Shown here one piece after another: positions 1 to 5,643 of a stretch of 5,648 bases of DNA (position 1 is the first letter of the stretch; each line of letters begins with the position of its first letter). Where the stretch lies: contig CALAUK010000040.1 in assembly GCA_937892135.1 (NCBI GenBank), positions 1-5,648 of the forward strand, given 5' to 3'. Made by a program: the position numbers and the translations under genes. The stretch is from an uncultured Clostridia bacterium. GTDB lineage: Bacteria > Bacillota > Clostridia > UBA1381 > UMGS1253. The notes under the pieces were generated by a model. The model had not been told where the DNA came from. It ran no database searches and worked only from the letters and a program-made list of their open reading frames with translations.

Positions 1-26
1 TTATGTGCCAAAATTGTGTTTTTTGA

Positions 27-51
27 GCGGTCTATCCCTAAGGAGTACCGC
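27..51. other. Imperfect hairpin downstream of the GNAT gene
   Basis: GCGGT (27-31) pairs with ACCGC (47-51), and an inner TCC/GGA (35-37 with 42-44) closes a four-to-five-base loop after a small internal loop. It lies just past the end of the minus-strand operon, where a terminator would be expected. Read on the minus strand, however, the stem is not followed by a clear U-run. Read on the plus strand, a T7 run (64-70) follows only after a 12-base gap. It could be a weak or factor-assisted terminator, or part of an interspersed repeat. The rest of 1-71 shows no supportable gene. Confidence 0.25.
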
Positions 52-71
52 CCTTACGAAGTCTTTTTTTA

Positions 72-548
72 TTATTCGTATTCTTTTATTAAAAGTGCGC
101 GCGGATAGCCTTTTTCTTTTGTGACAGAGTCTATGTAAAATCCGCGGCCATAGTAAAAGCGAACGAGAGAGGAAACCTTAGAGCCTGTGTGAAGAGAGAT
201 TGTTTTAATGCCAAGCTCTTTCATCTTTATATCCACAAGATTCATAAGTGATTTTCCTATGCCGTGATTCTGAACAGTTAACCTTACTCCGAAGCGGTAA
301 AGATATGCGCTTTTGTTTTCCATATCAACCTTTACTCTTACGCTGCCTACGGGGTTATCGTCCACAAATGCAACCAAAACGATATTTTCTTCTATGTCCT
401 TTTTAATATCCTCATAAGTTTCGGTTAGTGCCGCAGTTGTCGGCATACCTATCATATTTGCATATTTAACAAATGCCTCTGAGGTGATTACGGAAACCGC
501 TTCAATATCTTCCAAAGTGGCCTTTCTTACTTCAAATCCTGATGCCAT
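72..548 (-). CDS. GNAT-family N-acetyltransferase
   Basis: The product is a 158-residue cytoplasmic single-domain GNAT acetyltransferase, which would transfer an acetyl group from acetyl-CoA to an amine I cannot identify. The acetyl-CoA-binding motif A is visible as Q93-N-H-G-I-G-K-S (the Q/RxxGxG/A signature), and the typical motif-B segment RFYYGRGFY lies at 130-138, before the C-terminal strand. The length is normal for a one-domain GNAT. The ATG start is supported by AAGGAG about 11 nt upstream, which overlaps the argF stop codon, so this gene is probably co-transcribed and translationally coupled as the last gene of argD-argF-GNAT. Its position invites the idea of an arginine-pathway acetyl transfer (for example a short N-acetylglutamate synthase), but nothing in the sequence fixes the substrate. 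It could equally be a protein or small-molecule acetyltransferase. The family call is firm; the function is unknown. Confidence 0.88.
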   Translation of the reverse strand: MASGFEVRKATLEDIEAVSVITSEAFVKYANMIGMPTTAALTETYEDIKKDIEENIVLVAFVDDNPVGSVRVKVDMENKSAYLYRFGVRLTVQNHGIGKSLMNLVDIKMKELGIKTISLHTGSKVSSLVRFYYGRGFYIDSVTKEKGYPRALLIKEYE

Positions 549-563
549 GGTTTAATTTTCTCC

Positions 564-1484
564 TTATTTCATAAATGTTGCCATAATTGCTTTCTGAGCG
601 TGAAGTCTGTTTTCAGCCTCATCAAAAATTATTGAATTAGGTCCGTCTATAACATCTTCTGTAACCTCGTAGCCTCTGTAAGCAGGAAGACAGTGCATAA
701 ACACAGCATCGTCTTTAGCATTAGAAAACATCTTCTTGTCAATCTGATAGGGCATAAATATTTTAATTCTTTCTGCCTTTTCAGCTTCCTGACCCATACT
801 TACCCATGTGTCTGAGTAAACAACGTCTGCATCTTTAATAGCTTCAACGGGGTCGTTTGTTATAATAACCTGACTTCCGCTCTTTTTTGCATCGGCTTTA
901 GCATTTTCAACAACCTCTTCGTTACACATATAGTTTTCGGGAGTTGCAACAGCTATATCCATTCCAACCTTAGAAGCACCATACATAAGAGAGTGCGCCA
1001 TATTGTTGCCATCGCCAAGGTATGCCATTTTAAGACCCTTAAGCTTGTTTTTGTGCTCATATATAGTCATTAAATCCGCCATAACCTGACAGGGATGCAA
1101 AAGGTCAGTAAGTCCGTTTATAATCGGGATTGATGAATATTTTGCCAAATCCTCAACATCTTTGTGGTCGTATGTACGAATCATAATACCATCAAGATAG
1201 CGGGACAAAACATTTGCTGTATCATAAATAGTTTCGCCACGGCCAAGCTGAATATCGGCAGAGCTTAAGAAAAGGGGATAACCTCCAAGCTGCGTCATAC
1301 CTACTTCAAAGGAAACTCTTGTTCTTGTTGATGATTTTGTGAAAATCATACCAAGAGTTTTTCCCTTTAAAACGGGGTGCGCGATTCCTTTTTTTGTTTC
1401 GTCCTTTAATTTAAGGCCTAATTTCAGCATAGCCTCAATTTCATCAGTTGTAAAATCGTGTATTGATAAAAAGTCTTTTTTCAT
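564..1484 (-). CDS. argF: Ornithine carbamoyltransferase (anabolic)
   Basis: Cytoplasmic enzyme that joins carbamoyl phosphate and L-ornithine to give L-citrulline and phosphate, the sixth step of arginine synthesis. From the chosen ATG it has 306 residues, normal for the family. The carbamoyl-phosphate loop STRTR is at 52-56, QLGRGE at 79-84, HPCQ at 130-133, the ornithine-binding DTWVSMG at 225-231, HCLPAYRG at 264-271 and NRLHAQK at 292-298. All key motifs are present, and HCLPA with DTWVSMG fits true OTC better than acetyl- or succinyl-ornithine paralogues. I chose the ATG at 1484 because AAAGGAG lies 8 nt upstream. An in-frame TTG two codons earlier (1490) would leave only about 2 nt of spacing. 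The gene starts 2 bp after the argD stop, and its ribosome site lies inside argD, so translation is probably coupled. The neighbouring argD supports a biosynthetic rather than catabolic (arcB) role. Confidence 0.95.
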   Translation of the reverse strand: MKKDFLSIHDFTTDEIEAMLKLGLKLKDETKKGIAHPVLKGKTLGMIFTKSSTRTRVSFEVGMTQLGGYPLFLSSADIQLGRGETIYDTANVLSRYLDGIMIRTYDHKDVEDLAKYSSIPIINGLTDLLHPCQVMADLMTIYEHKNKLKGLKMAYLGDGNNMAHSLMYGASKVGMDIAVATPENYMCNEEVVENAKADAKKSGSQVIITNDPVEAIKDADVVYSDTWVSMGQEAEKAERIKIFMPYQIDKKMFSNAKDDAVFMHCLPAYRGYEVTEDVIDGPNSIIFDEAENRLHAQKAIMATFMK

Positions 1485-1486
1485 TT

Positions 1487-2680
1487 TCAAATCTCCTTTA
1501 AAATTGCATTTTCAAGTGATGCTATAAACTCGTCAATATCATTTTTTGAAATGATAAGCGGCGGGAGTATTCTAAGTGTGTTATAGCACACACCGCACAA
1601 ATATTTTTGGCTAAATAAGCACTGGTTAATTTTTCTTGCAAGGCCCTCTTTAAATTCTACGCCAATCATTAAGCCTTTGCCTCTTATATCGCAGATAATA
1701 TCATATTTTTCTTTAAGCTCGTTAAGCTTTTCTTTAAAGTATGCGCCGACTTCTTCTGCGTTTTTTACAAGCTCTTCTTTTTTAATTATATCCAAAACGG
1801 CGTTTGCCGCCTCTGTGCAAAACGGGTTTCCGCCAAAGGTTGAACCGTGGTCGCCGGGCTCAAAGGCTTTTGCGCAAAAGTCCTTTGCGCAAACAGCACC
1901 AATCGGAACGCCGCCTCCTAATGCTTTTGCAAGAGTGAAAATATCGGGAGTTATATCAAAATGCTCGTAGGAGAACATCTTTCCTGTTCTGCCGATGCCT
2001 GTCTGAACCTCGTCTACTATTAAAAGAATACCTTTTTCATCGCAAAGCTTACGAACCTTTTTTATGTATTCTTTATCGCAGGGGTAAACTCCGCTTTCGC
2101 CCTGAATAAGCTCAACCATAATTGCCGCAGTGTTATCGTTTACCTGGGCTAAAAGCGCATCAAAATCGTTTATTTCAACATGCTTAAAGCCGGGAGTTAA
2201 AGGCTTATACGGAGCCTGATACTTTTCCTGAGCAGTTGCCGCAACGGTTGCAAGTGTTCTTCCGTGGAAAGAGTGATTTAATGTGATTATCTCATTCTTT
2301 TCAGGTTTTCCCTGCTTGTAAAAGTAGATTTTTGCAAGCTTTATTGCGCCCTCATTTGCCTCAGCGCCCGAGTTTGAGAAGAAAACCTTATCAGCACACG
2401 ACATTTCGCAGATTTTTTTTGCCAATATCGATTGGGGAGAGACATAATAAAGATTTGACGTATGAATAAGCTTTTCCGCCTGAGCTTTTAATGCCGAAAC
2501 ATAGTCAGGATGGCTATGCCCCAAAGCATTTACTGCAATTCCCGCAAAAAAATCTTTATAAACTTCGCCGTCTGTTGAATAAAGGTTTATTCCGTTTCCT
2601 TTTTCGAAGCAAACGGGAATTCTTTCGCCAAATGTATTCATAAAATATTTCTTGTCGTATTCTTTTATTGTATTAAGCAT
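1487..2680 (-). CDS. argD: Acetylornithine aminotransferase
   Basis: PLP-dependent class-III (fold type I) aminotransferase of the cytoplasm, 397 residues, the usual ArgD length. It converts N-acetylglutamate semialdehyde and glutamate to N2-acetylornithine and 2-oxoglutarate in arginine synthesis. Visible motifs in order are NSGAEANEGAIKLA (from 103, phosphate-binding loop), the SFHGRT region near 137-142, DEVQTGIGRTG at 223-233 (Asp stacking with the PLP ring), the Schiff-base lysine K252 in TLAKALGGGVPIG, HGSTFGGNP at 278-286, and LRILPPL at 369-375 with the substrate-carboxylate arginine R370. The ATG is supported by AAGGTG 7 nt upstream. It is the first gene of the minus-strand operon and has its own promoter. 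Related enzymes (ornithine, succinylornithine or GABA aminotransferases, LysJ) share these motifs; the adjacent argF makes ArgD the best call. No argC, argJ or argB is present in the window. Confidence 0.94.
   Translation of the reverse strand: MLNTIKEYDKKYFMNTFGERIPVCFEKGNGINLYSTDGEVYKDFFAGIAVNALGHSHPDYVSALKAQAEKLIHTSNLYYVSPQSILAKKICEMSCADKVFFSNSGAEANEGAIKLAKIYFYKQGKPEKNEIITLNHSFHGRTLATVAATAQEKYQAPYKPLTPGFKHVEINDFDALLAQVNDNTAAIMVELIQGESGVYPCDKEYIKKVRKLCDEKGILLIVDEVQTGIGRTGKMFSYEHFDITPDIFTLAKALGGGVPIGAVCAKDFCAKAFEPGDHGSTFGGNPFCTEAANAVLDIIKKEELVKNAEEVGAYFKEKLNELKEKYDIICDIRGKGLMIGVEFKEGLARKINQCLFSQKYLCGVCYNTLRILPPLIISKNDIDEFIASLENAILKEI
1492..1499 (-). promoter_or_regulatory. Ribosome binding site deciding the argF start
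   Basis: Read on the minus strand this is AAAGGAGA, placed so that GGAG lies 8 nt before the ATG at 1484-1482. It lies within the last codons of argD. The spacing favours that ATG over the in-frame TTG at 1490-1488, which would overlap the argD TGA stop by 3 bases. Confidence 0.75.
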
Positions 2681-2717
2681 TTTAAAACACCTTCCATGTT
2701 TAAGACTTATGTATGCA

Positions 2718-2746
2718 ATTATACATTATTATGCAATAAAATGCAA
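2718..2746 (-). promoter_or_regulatory. Predicted sigma-A promoter of the argD operon
   Basis: On the minus strand, TTGCAT (2746-2741) and a perfect TATAAT (2723-2718) are separated by 17 bp. The predicted start near 2711 gives a leader of about 30 nt before the argD ATG. The -35 box is weak (three of six bases), while the -10 is consensus with optimal spacing. ARG-box-like sequence overlaps both elements. Confidence 0.7.
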
Positions 2747-2747
2747 T
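2730..2747. promoter_or_regulatory. ARG-box-like ArgR/AhrC operator overlapping the argD promoter
   Basis: The core TGCAA-TAAA-ATGCA (2732-2745) is an imperfect 5-4-5 inverted repeat of the ARG-box layout. Against the Bacillus ARG-box consensus as I remember it (CATGAATAAAAATKCAAK), the 18-mer matches at 14 positions. It covers the -35 box and most of the spacer of the argD promoter, so an arginine-bound ArgR/AhrC hexamer there would block RNA polymerase. A second half-overlapping copy (TACAT-TATT-ATGCA, 2722-2735) and a perfect inverted repeat ATGTAT-N6-ATACAT (2709-2726) run through the -10. The assignment is an inference from pattern and context; argR is not in the window. Confidence 0.55.
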
Positions 2748-2827
2748 AGTTATTTTGCAAAAATATTAAAAAAAGGGTAAAAATTTTATAGTATTTATGC
2801 ATAAAGTTGTATAAATATAAGAAATTG

Positions 2828-2841
2828 TGTATTTTTATGCA
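2828..2841. promoter_or_regulatory. Distal ARG-box-like site
   Basis: TGTAT-TTTT-ATGCA is a 5-4-5 imperfect palindrome. Read on the minus strand with flanks (GATGCATAAAAATACACA) it matches the remembered Bacillus ARG-box consensus at 13 of 18 positions. It lies about 96 bp from the promoter-proximal box, roughly nine helical turns, a spacing compatible with loop formation by a hexameric ArgR. It is closer to the ctsR side of the region, so its target is not certain, and AT-rich DNA raises the chance of coincidence. Confidence 0.4.
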
Positions 2842-2854
2842 TCATATTAACAAA

Positions 2855-2871
2855 AGTCAGAGAAAGTCAAA
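2855..2871 (+). promoter_or_regulatory. Upstream CtsR operator (one deviating base)
   Basis: AGTCAGA-GAA-AGTCAAA is a tandem heptad repeat with a 3-bp spacer, matching the known CtsR operator pattern RGTCAAA-NAN-RGTCAAA except for one G in the first heptad. It lies about 55-71 bp upstream of the predicted ctsR start point, upstream of the -35 box and the A/T tracts. It is 79 bp from the downstream operator, measured start to start. Confidence 0.7.
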
Positions 2872-2887
2872 AAAATTTTTAAAAAAA
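2869..2887 (+). promoter_or_regulatory. A/T tracts upstream of the ctsR -35, possible UP element
   Basis: Seven A, five T and seven A follow each other immediately upstream of the -35 hexamer, with GTG between. This placement and composition resemble an UP element contacted by the RNA polymerase alpha subunit, and the tracts should bend DNA between the two CtsR operators. The element overlaps the end of the upstream operator by three bases. Confidence 0.4.
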
Positions 2888-2890
2888 GTG

Positions 2891-2919
2891 TTGACAAGGC
2901 AAAAAAAGGGTGCTATACT
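2891..2919 (+). promoter_or_regulatory. Sigma-A promoter of the ctsR-mcsA-mcsB-clpC operon
   Basis: A perfect TTGACA (2891-2896) and TATACT (2914-2919) are separated by exactly 17 bp, and TGC immediately before the -10 makes it an extended -10 promoter. Transcription should start near 2926, giving a leader of about 47 nt that contains the CtsR operator. This strong vegetative promoter flanked by CtsR sites fits a class III heat-shock operon whose control is repression rather than an alternative sigma factor. Confidence 0.88.
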
Positions 2920-2933
2920 ATGCTTGAAACGAA

Positions 2934-2950
2934 AGTCAAAGAAAGTCAAA
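2934..2950 (+). promoter_or_regulatory. CtsR operator (perfect tandem heptads)
   Basis: AGTCAAA-GAA-AGTCAAA matches the CtsR consensus RGTCAAA-NAN-RGTCAAA at every specified base. It sits about 8-25 bp downstream of the predicted transcription start and just ahead of the ctsR ribosome binding site (GGAGG, 2960-2964), so a bound CtsR dimer would block initiation or early elongation. It makes the operon autoregulated by its own first gene. Confidence 0.9.
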
Positions 2951-2972
2951 GTCTAAAATGGAGGAATGAAAA

Positions 2973-3416
2973 ATGAAGGTCAGCGATATTATAGAACAGT
3001 TTTTACTTGAGCAGCTTTCGGCAGAGGAGGATATTATTCTAAAGCGTAACGAGCTTGCAAGTCAGTTTTCGTGTGCGCCGTCGCAGATAAATTATGTTAT
3101 ATCAACTCGTTTTACAGACCAGAGGGGTTATATGGTTGAAAGTCAGCGAGGCGGAGGCGGATTTATAAGAATAAAAAGAGTAAGCGTTGATAAAAGCAAC
3201 TACATTATGCATGTTGTAAACGCCATAGGAGATGCTATTGGCTATAATTCTGCGTTAGCAATTCTTTCTAATATGGAGAGCGAGGGCATTGTGACAAGAA
3301 GAGAAAAAAATATTATTCTTGCGGCAATTTCGGACAGGATTATTCCGTTTAACGCCCCCGTAAGAGACGCATACCGCGCAAGAGTTTTTAAAAATATGCT
3401 TGTAAGTATGGTTTAA
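2973..3416 (+). CDS. ctsR: Transcriptional repressor CtsR (class III stress genes)
   Basis: Cytoplasmic dimeric repressor that binds tandem AGTCAAA heptads in clp and mcs promoters and releases them on heat or protein stress. Its 147 residues are close to the family length. The N-terminal winged helix-turn-helix spans roughly 1-70, with the glycine-rich wing R59-GGGG-F-I-R-I (59-67). That loop is the heat-sensing and minor-groove-contacting element, and R59 corresponds to the arginine McsB can phosphorylate in the Bacillaceae protein (R62). The C-terminal half (about 74-147) is the helical dimerisation and McsB/ClpC interaction domain. The wing has Phe where Tyr is usual. GGAGG lies 8 nt before the ATG. 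It is the first gene of the operon, with CtsR operators at its own promoter, and mcsA follows after 23 bp. Confidence 0.97.
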   Translation: MKVSDIIEQFLLEQLSAEEDIILKRNELASQFSCAPSQINYVISTRFTDQRGYMVESQRGGGGFIRIKRVSVDKSNYIMHVVNAIGDAIGYNSALAILSNMESEGIVTRREKNIILAAISDRIIPFNAPVRDAYRARVFKNMLVSMV

Positions 3417-3428
3417 AAGGAAAGGTTT

Positions 3429-3433
3429 GGTGA
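3429..3433 (+). promoter_or_regulatory. Ribosome binding site deciding the mcsA start
   Basis: GGTGA lies 6 nt before the ATG at 3440. The last three bases are also an in-frame TGA (3431-3433), so the mcsA frame cannot begin further upstream and its short N terminus is fixed by the sequence. A second purine stretch, GGAAAGG (3419-3425), lies too far away to be ideal. Confidence 0.55.
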
Positions 3434-3439
3434 ATTATT

Positions 3440-3814
3440 ATGTTATACGATTTTTTTCAGGAGTTTTTTGAAGATGGATTCTTTTCGCCTGTTTCAAGCC
3501 AGACTAAAATAACAAGGGATATCGAGTGCCCCACGTGCAAAACAAGGCTTTCCGAAACTTTAAATACAGGCAAGTTCGGCTGCGGTGACTGTTATGAGGC
3601 TTTTGGAGCATACACTAAAAGTATTTTAAATAACATTCACTCATCTGATACTCATAAAGGAAAGGTAAGCGCTGAGGCAGAAGAAAAGATTAGCGCAAAA
3701 AAGAAGATTTTAAGCTTAAAAGAGGAGTTAAAAAATGCCGTTCAAAAACAAGAGTTTGAAGAGGCGGCGCGTCTTCGCGACGAGATAAAAATGCTTGAAG
3801 AGGAGGGAAAGTAA
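3440..3814 (+). CDS. mcsA: McsA, zinc/UVR-domain activator of McsB (short form)
   Basis: Adaptor that binds and activates the McsB arginine kinase and influences CtsR release. The 124-residue product has one pair of CxxC motifs, C30-P-T-C33 and C48-G-D-C51, together one four-cysteine zinc site. A linker follows, then a C-terminal UVR (UvrB/UvrC-type) helical hairpin at about 89-122 with the typical EFEEAARLRDEIKMLE segment. Bacillus McsA is about 185 residues and has an additional N-terminal four-cysteine zinc finger. That first finger is absent here, replaced by a short aromatic and acidic lead (residues 1-20). An in-frame stop just upstream excludes a longer start. The gene lies between ctsR and mcsB, and its stop is directly followed by the mcsB start. 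The operon position and UVR domain make the call secure despite the short length. Confidence 0.9.
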   Translation: MLYDFFQEFFEDGFFSPVSSQTKITRDIECPTCKTRLSETLNTGKFGCGDCYEAFGAYTKSILNNIHSSDTHKGKVSAEAEEKISAKKKILSLKEELKNAVQKQEFEEAARLRDEIKMLEEEGK

Positions 3815-4810
3815 ATGATGTGGTTTAAAAAATCGGGCGAGTGTGATGATGTTTGCATCAGCACAAGGATACGCCTTGCAAGAAACATAGAAAAAATTCC
3901 TTTCCCGCCTAAATATACCGATGAAGAGGCTTTGGAAATTACAAAAAGCGTAAGAGAAGCTCTAAAAGATGATGAGTTTAACTTTTTAAATCTTGATAAT
4001 GCGCCCGAAAAAAATGTTGGTGCGCTTGTTGAGGAGCATATTATAAGCCCCGAAATGAAACAGGGAAAAAACAAGAGCGTTCTTATAAACAAGGAAGAAA
4101 CCGTATCTATTATGTTAGGAGAAGAAGACCATATAAGGCTTCAGGTAATTCTGCCCGGCTTTGATTTAAAAAAAGCTTATGAGATTTCCGATAAGCTTGA
4201 TGACAAAATTTCAAAAAAGGTTAAATACGCCTATCACGAGGAGTACGGCTTTTTAACAAAGTGCCCGACTAATGCGGGAACGGGATTAAGAGCTTCCGTT
4301 ATGCTTTATCTTCCCGCAATCCGTATGGCAGGGAAAATGAATTCTCTTATAGGAGAGGTTGGCAAAATGGGGCTTACCTTCAGAGGAGTTTACGGCGAGG
4401 GAACAGGCTCCAAGGGAGATATGTATCAGCTTTCAAATCAGATTACTTTAGGAATAAGTGAAGAAAAAATTATTGAAAAGCTTGAAAGCATCGCAAAGCA
4501 GATTATAAAGCTTGAAAGAGATTTAAGAGAGAATTTCTTGAAGGAAAGAAAGGCTGAAATTGAGGATAGTGTGTACAGAGCATACGGCATACTAAAGTAT
4601 GCAAAGCGCATATCCTCAGAAGAATGCAGTAAGCTTTTGTCAACAGTGAAGCTTGGCATCTGCTTAGGTTTAATTGATAAAACTGACTTAAAGAAAATCA
4701 ATGAGCTTATAATAACAACAGAGCCGTATCACATAAGCCTTGCAGATGAAAGCATAAAAACAGCGGAGGACAGAGACAGACACAGGGCACTGCTTGTTAA
4801 CAACATTTAA
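3815..4810 (+). CDS. mcsB: Protein arginine kinase McsB
   Basis: Kinase of the phosphagen (ATP:guanido phosphotransferase) fold that phosphorylates protein arginines, including those of CtsR, marking substrates for ClpC-ClpP degradation. Its 331 residues carry STRIRLARN (16-24, ATP binding), EEDHIR (103-108) with catalytic E104, the [14 protein letters not shown] segment with C150, R190-G-V-Y-G-E195, and YQLSNQ (204-209). By alignment from memory, E104, C150 and E195 correspond to E121, C167 and E212 of B. subtilis McsB, and R320-D321 near the C terminus to the phosphoarginine-sensing R337-D338. All catalytic residues are therefore present. It is about 30 residues shorter than the Bacillus enzyme, losing both the N-terminal lead and the C-terminal tail. 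The start directly abuts the mcsA stop, with AGGAGGG (3801-3807) inside mcsA. A second ATG (3818) is equally usable. clpC follows after 14 bp. Confidence 0.96.
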   Translation: MMWFKKSGECDDVCISTRIRLARNIEKIPFPPKYTDEEALEITKSVREALKDDEFNFLNLDNAPEKNVGALVEEHIISPEMKQGKNKSVLINKEETVSIMLGEEDHIRLQVILPGFDLKKAYEISDKLDDKISKKVKYAYHEEYGFLTKCPTNAGTGLRASVMLYLPAIRMAGKMNSLIGEVGKMGLTFRGVYGEGTGSKGDMYQLSNQITLGISEEKIIEKLESIAKQIIKLERDLRENFLKERKAEIEDSVYRAYGILKYAKRISSEECSKLLSTVKLGICLGLIDKTDLKKINELIITTEPYHISLADESIKTAEDRDRHRALLVNNI

Positions 4811-4824
4811 AGGAGGAAGAAGCT

Positions 4825-5643
4825 ATGATATTTGATAACCGTTTCACTCAGAGGGCACAAACTGCCCTTAAAGATGCACATGCGATCTCTTGCGAGATGG
4901 GACACAACTATATAGGAAGCGAGCATCTTTTATACGGTCTTTGCACAGAAGAGAGCGGCCTTTCATACAGAGTGCTTTCTGATAACGGAGTGAATAAAGA
5001 CGATATAAAAGAAAAAATTATTTCTCTTGTAGGAAAAGGAGAGGCTGTGTCTGACGAAAAAAGTCAGCTTGTGCTTACTCCGAGAACAAAAAGGATTATA
5101 GAGCTGAGCTTTACTGAGGCGAGAAGACTTGCGCATAATTTTATCGGCACAGAGCATATTCTTATGGCAATACTAAGAGAGGGCGAAAGTGTTGCAATCA
5201 GGATTTTAAAAGAGCTTGGAGTTGACATAAGAAAGCTTTATACAGAAATTATAAATAGTCTTTCGGGAGAACACGAAGAGGAAGTACGTGATGCAAGAAA
5301 AGATCCGCAAAACAATACTCGCGGAAAAACAAAAACTCCTACATTAGACCAGTTTGGACGAGACTTTACTCTTCTTGCAAAGGAAGGAAAGTTTGACCCT
5401 GTTATAGGTCGCGATAAAGAGATAAGAAGAGTTATTCAGATTCTTTCAAGAAGAACAAAAAACAATCCCTGTCTTATCGGTGAGCCGGGCGTTGGAAAGA
5501 CTGCAGTAGCAGAGGGATTAGCGCAGAAAATTGCATCAGGAGATGTTCCTGAGACACTTAAAAACAAGCGCCTTTTCACACTTGACTTGTCACTTATGGT
5601 GGCGGGCGCAAAATACAGAGGTGAGTTTGAGGAGCGCCCTTAA
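4825..5643 (+). CDS. clpC: ATP-dependent Clp protease ATPase subunit ClpC, 5' part, frame broken near the edge
   Basis: AAA+ unfoldase that feeds substrates, including arginine-phosphorylated proteins, to ClpP. The window holds only the first third of a protein that is usually about 810-820 residues. Two Clp_N repeats are visible, about 4-70 ([26 protein letters not shown]) and about 80-145 ([25 protein letters not shown]). A charged linker (about 148-172) follows, then the first ATPase domain from [10 protein letters not shown], with Walker A GEPGVGKT at 219-226 and the pore-loop region [11 protein letters not shown] (261-271). ClpC rather than ClpB or ClpA is favoured by the N domain and the operon. 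AGGAGG lies 8 nt before the ATG, 14 bp after mcsB. The frame ends in TAA at 5641-5643 just after EER. Removing one C from CCC (5637-5639) restores the family sequence EERLKK to the right edge, so this is probably a sequence error in an intact gene. Confidence 0.93.
   Translation: MIFDNRFTQRAQTALKDAHAISCEMGHNYIGSEHLLYGLCTEESGLSYRVLSDNGVNKDDIKEKIISLVGKGEAVSDEKSQLVLTPRTKRIIELSFTEARRLAHNFIGTEHILMAILREGESVAIRILKELGVDIRKLYTEIINSLSGEHEEEVRDARKDPQNNTRGKTKTPTLDQFGRDFTLLAKEGKFDPVIGRDKEIRRVIQILSRRTKNNPCLIGEPGVGKTAVAEGLAQKIASGDVPETLKNKRLFTLDLSLMVAGAKYRGEFEERP

Noticed and set aside
1..108. A plus-strand frame open from the left edge to TAG at 106-108, about 35 codons
   Set aside because: It is short, runs through a T-run and into the antisense of the GNAT gene, and shows no recognisable domain or start. 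It could be the tail of a convergent gene, but nothing supports that.
1339..1970. Plus-strand frames at 1339-1527 and 1677-1970 opposite argF and argD
   Set aside because: They are antisense to well-supported genes, have low-complexity Ser/Phe-rich translations and no ribosome sites, so they are shadows.
2794..2805. Perfect 12-bp palindrome TTTATGCATAAA as a further operator
   Set aside because: It has ARG-box-like half-sites but lacks the 4-bp centre of that motif. In DNA this AT-rich a short palindrome is expected by chance.
2681..2972. A CIRCE element (HrcA operator) or T-box/riboswitch leader in the divergent region
   Set aside because: No TTAGCACTC/GAGTGCTAA repeat is present, and the predicted leaders (about 30 and 47 nt) are too short for a riboswitch or T-box.
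3138..3144. AGTCAG-type heptads inside ctsR (and near 5060 in clpC) as additional CtsR sites
   Set aside because: They occur singly, without the second heptad at 3-bp spacing that CtsR needs.
3742..4092. Minus-strand 116-residue frame opposite mcsA and mcsB
   Set aside because: The Ser/Phe-rich translation mirrors the Lys/Glu-rich genes on the other strand, and the frame lies fully antisense to conserved coding sequence.
4438..5157. Minus-strand frames at 4438-4701 and 4963-5157 opposite mcsB and clpC
   Set aside because: They are antisense shadows of conserved genes with no independent evidence.
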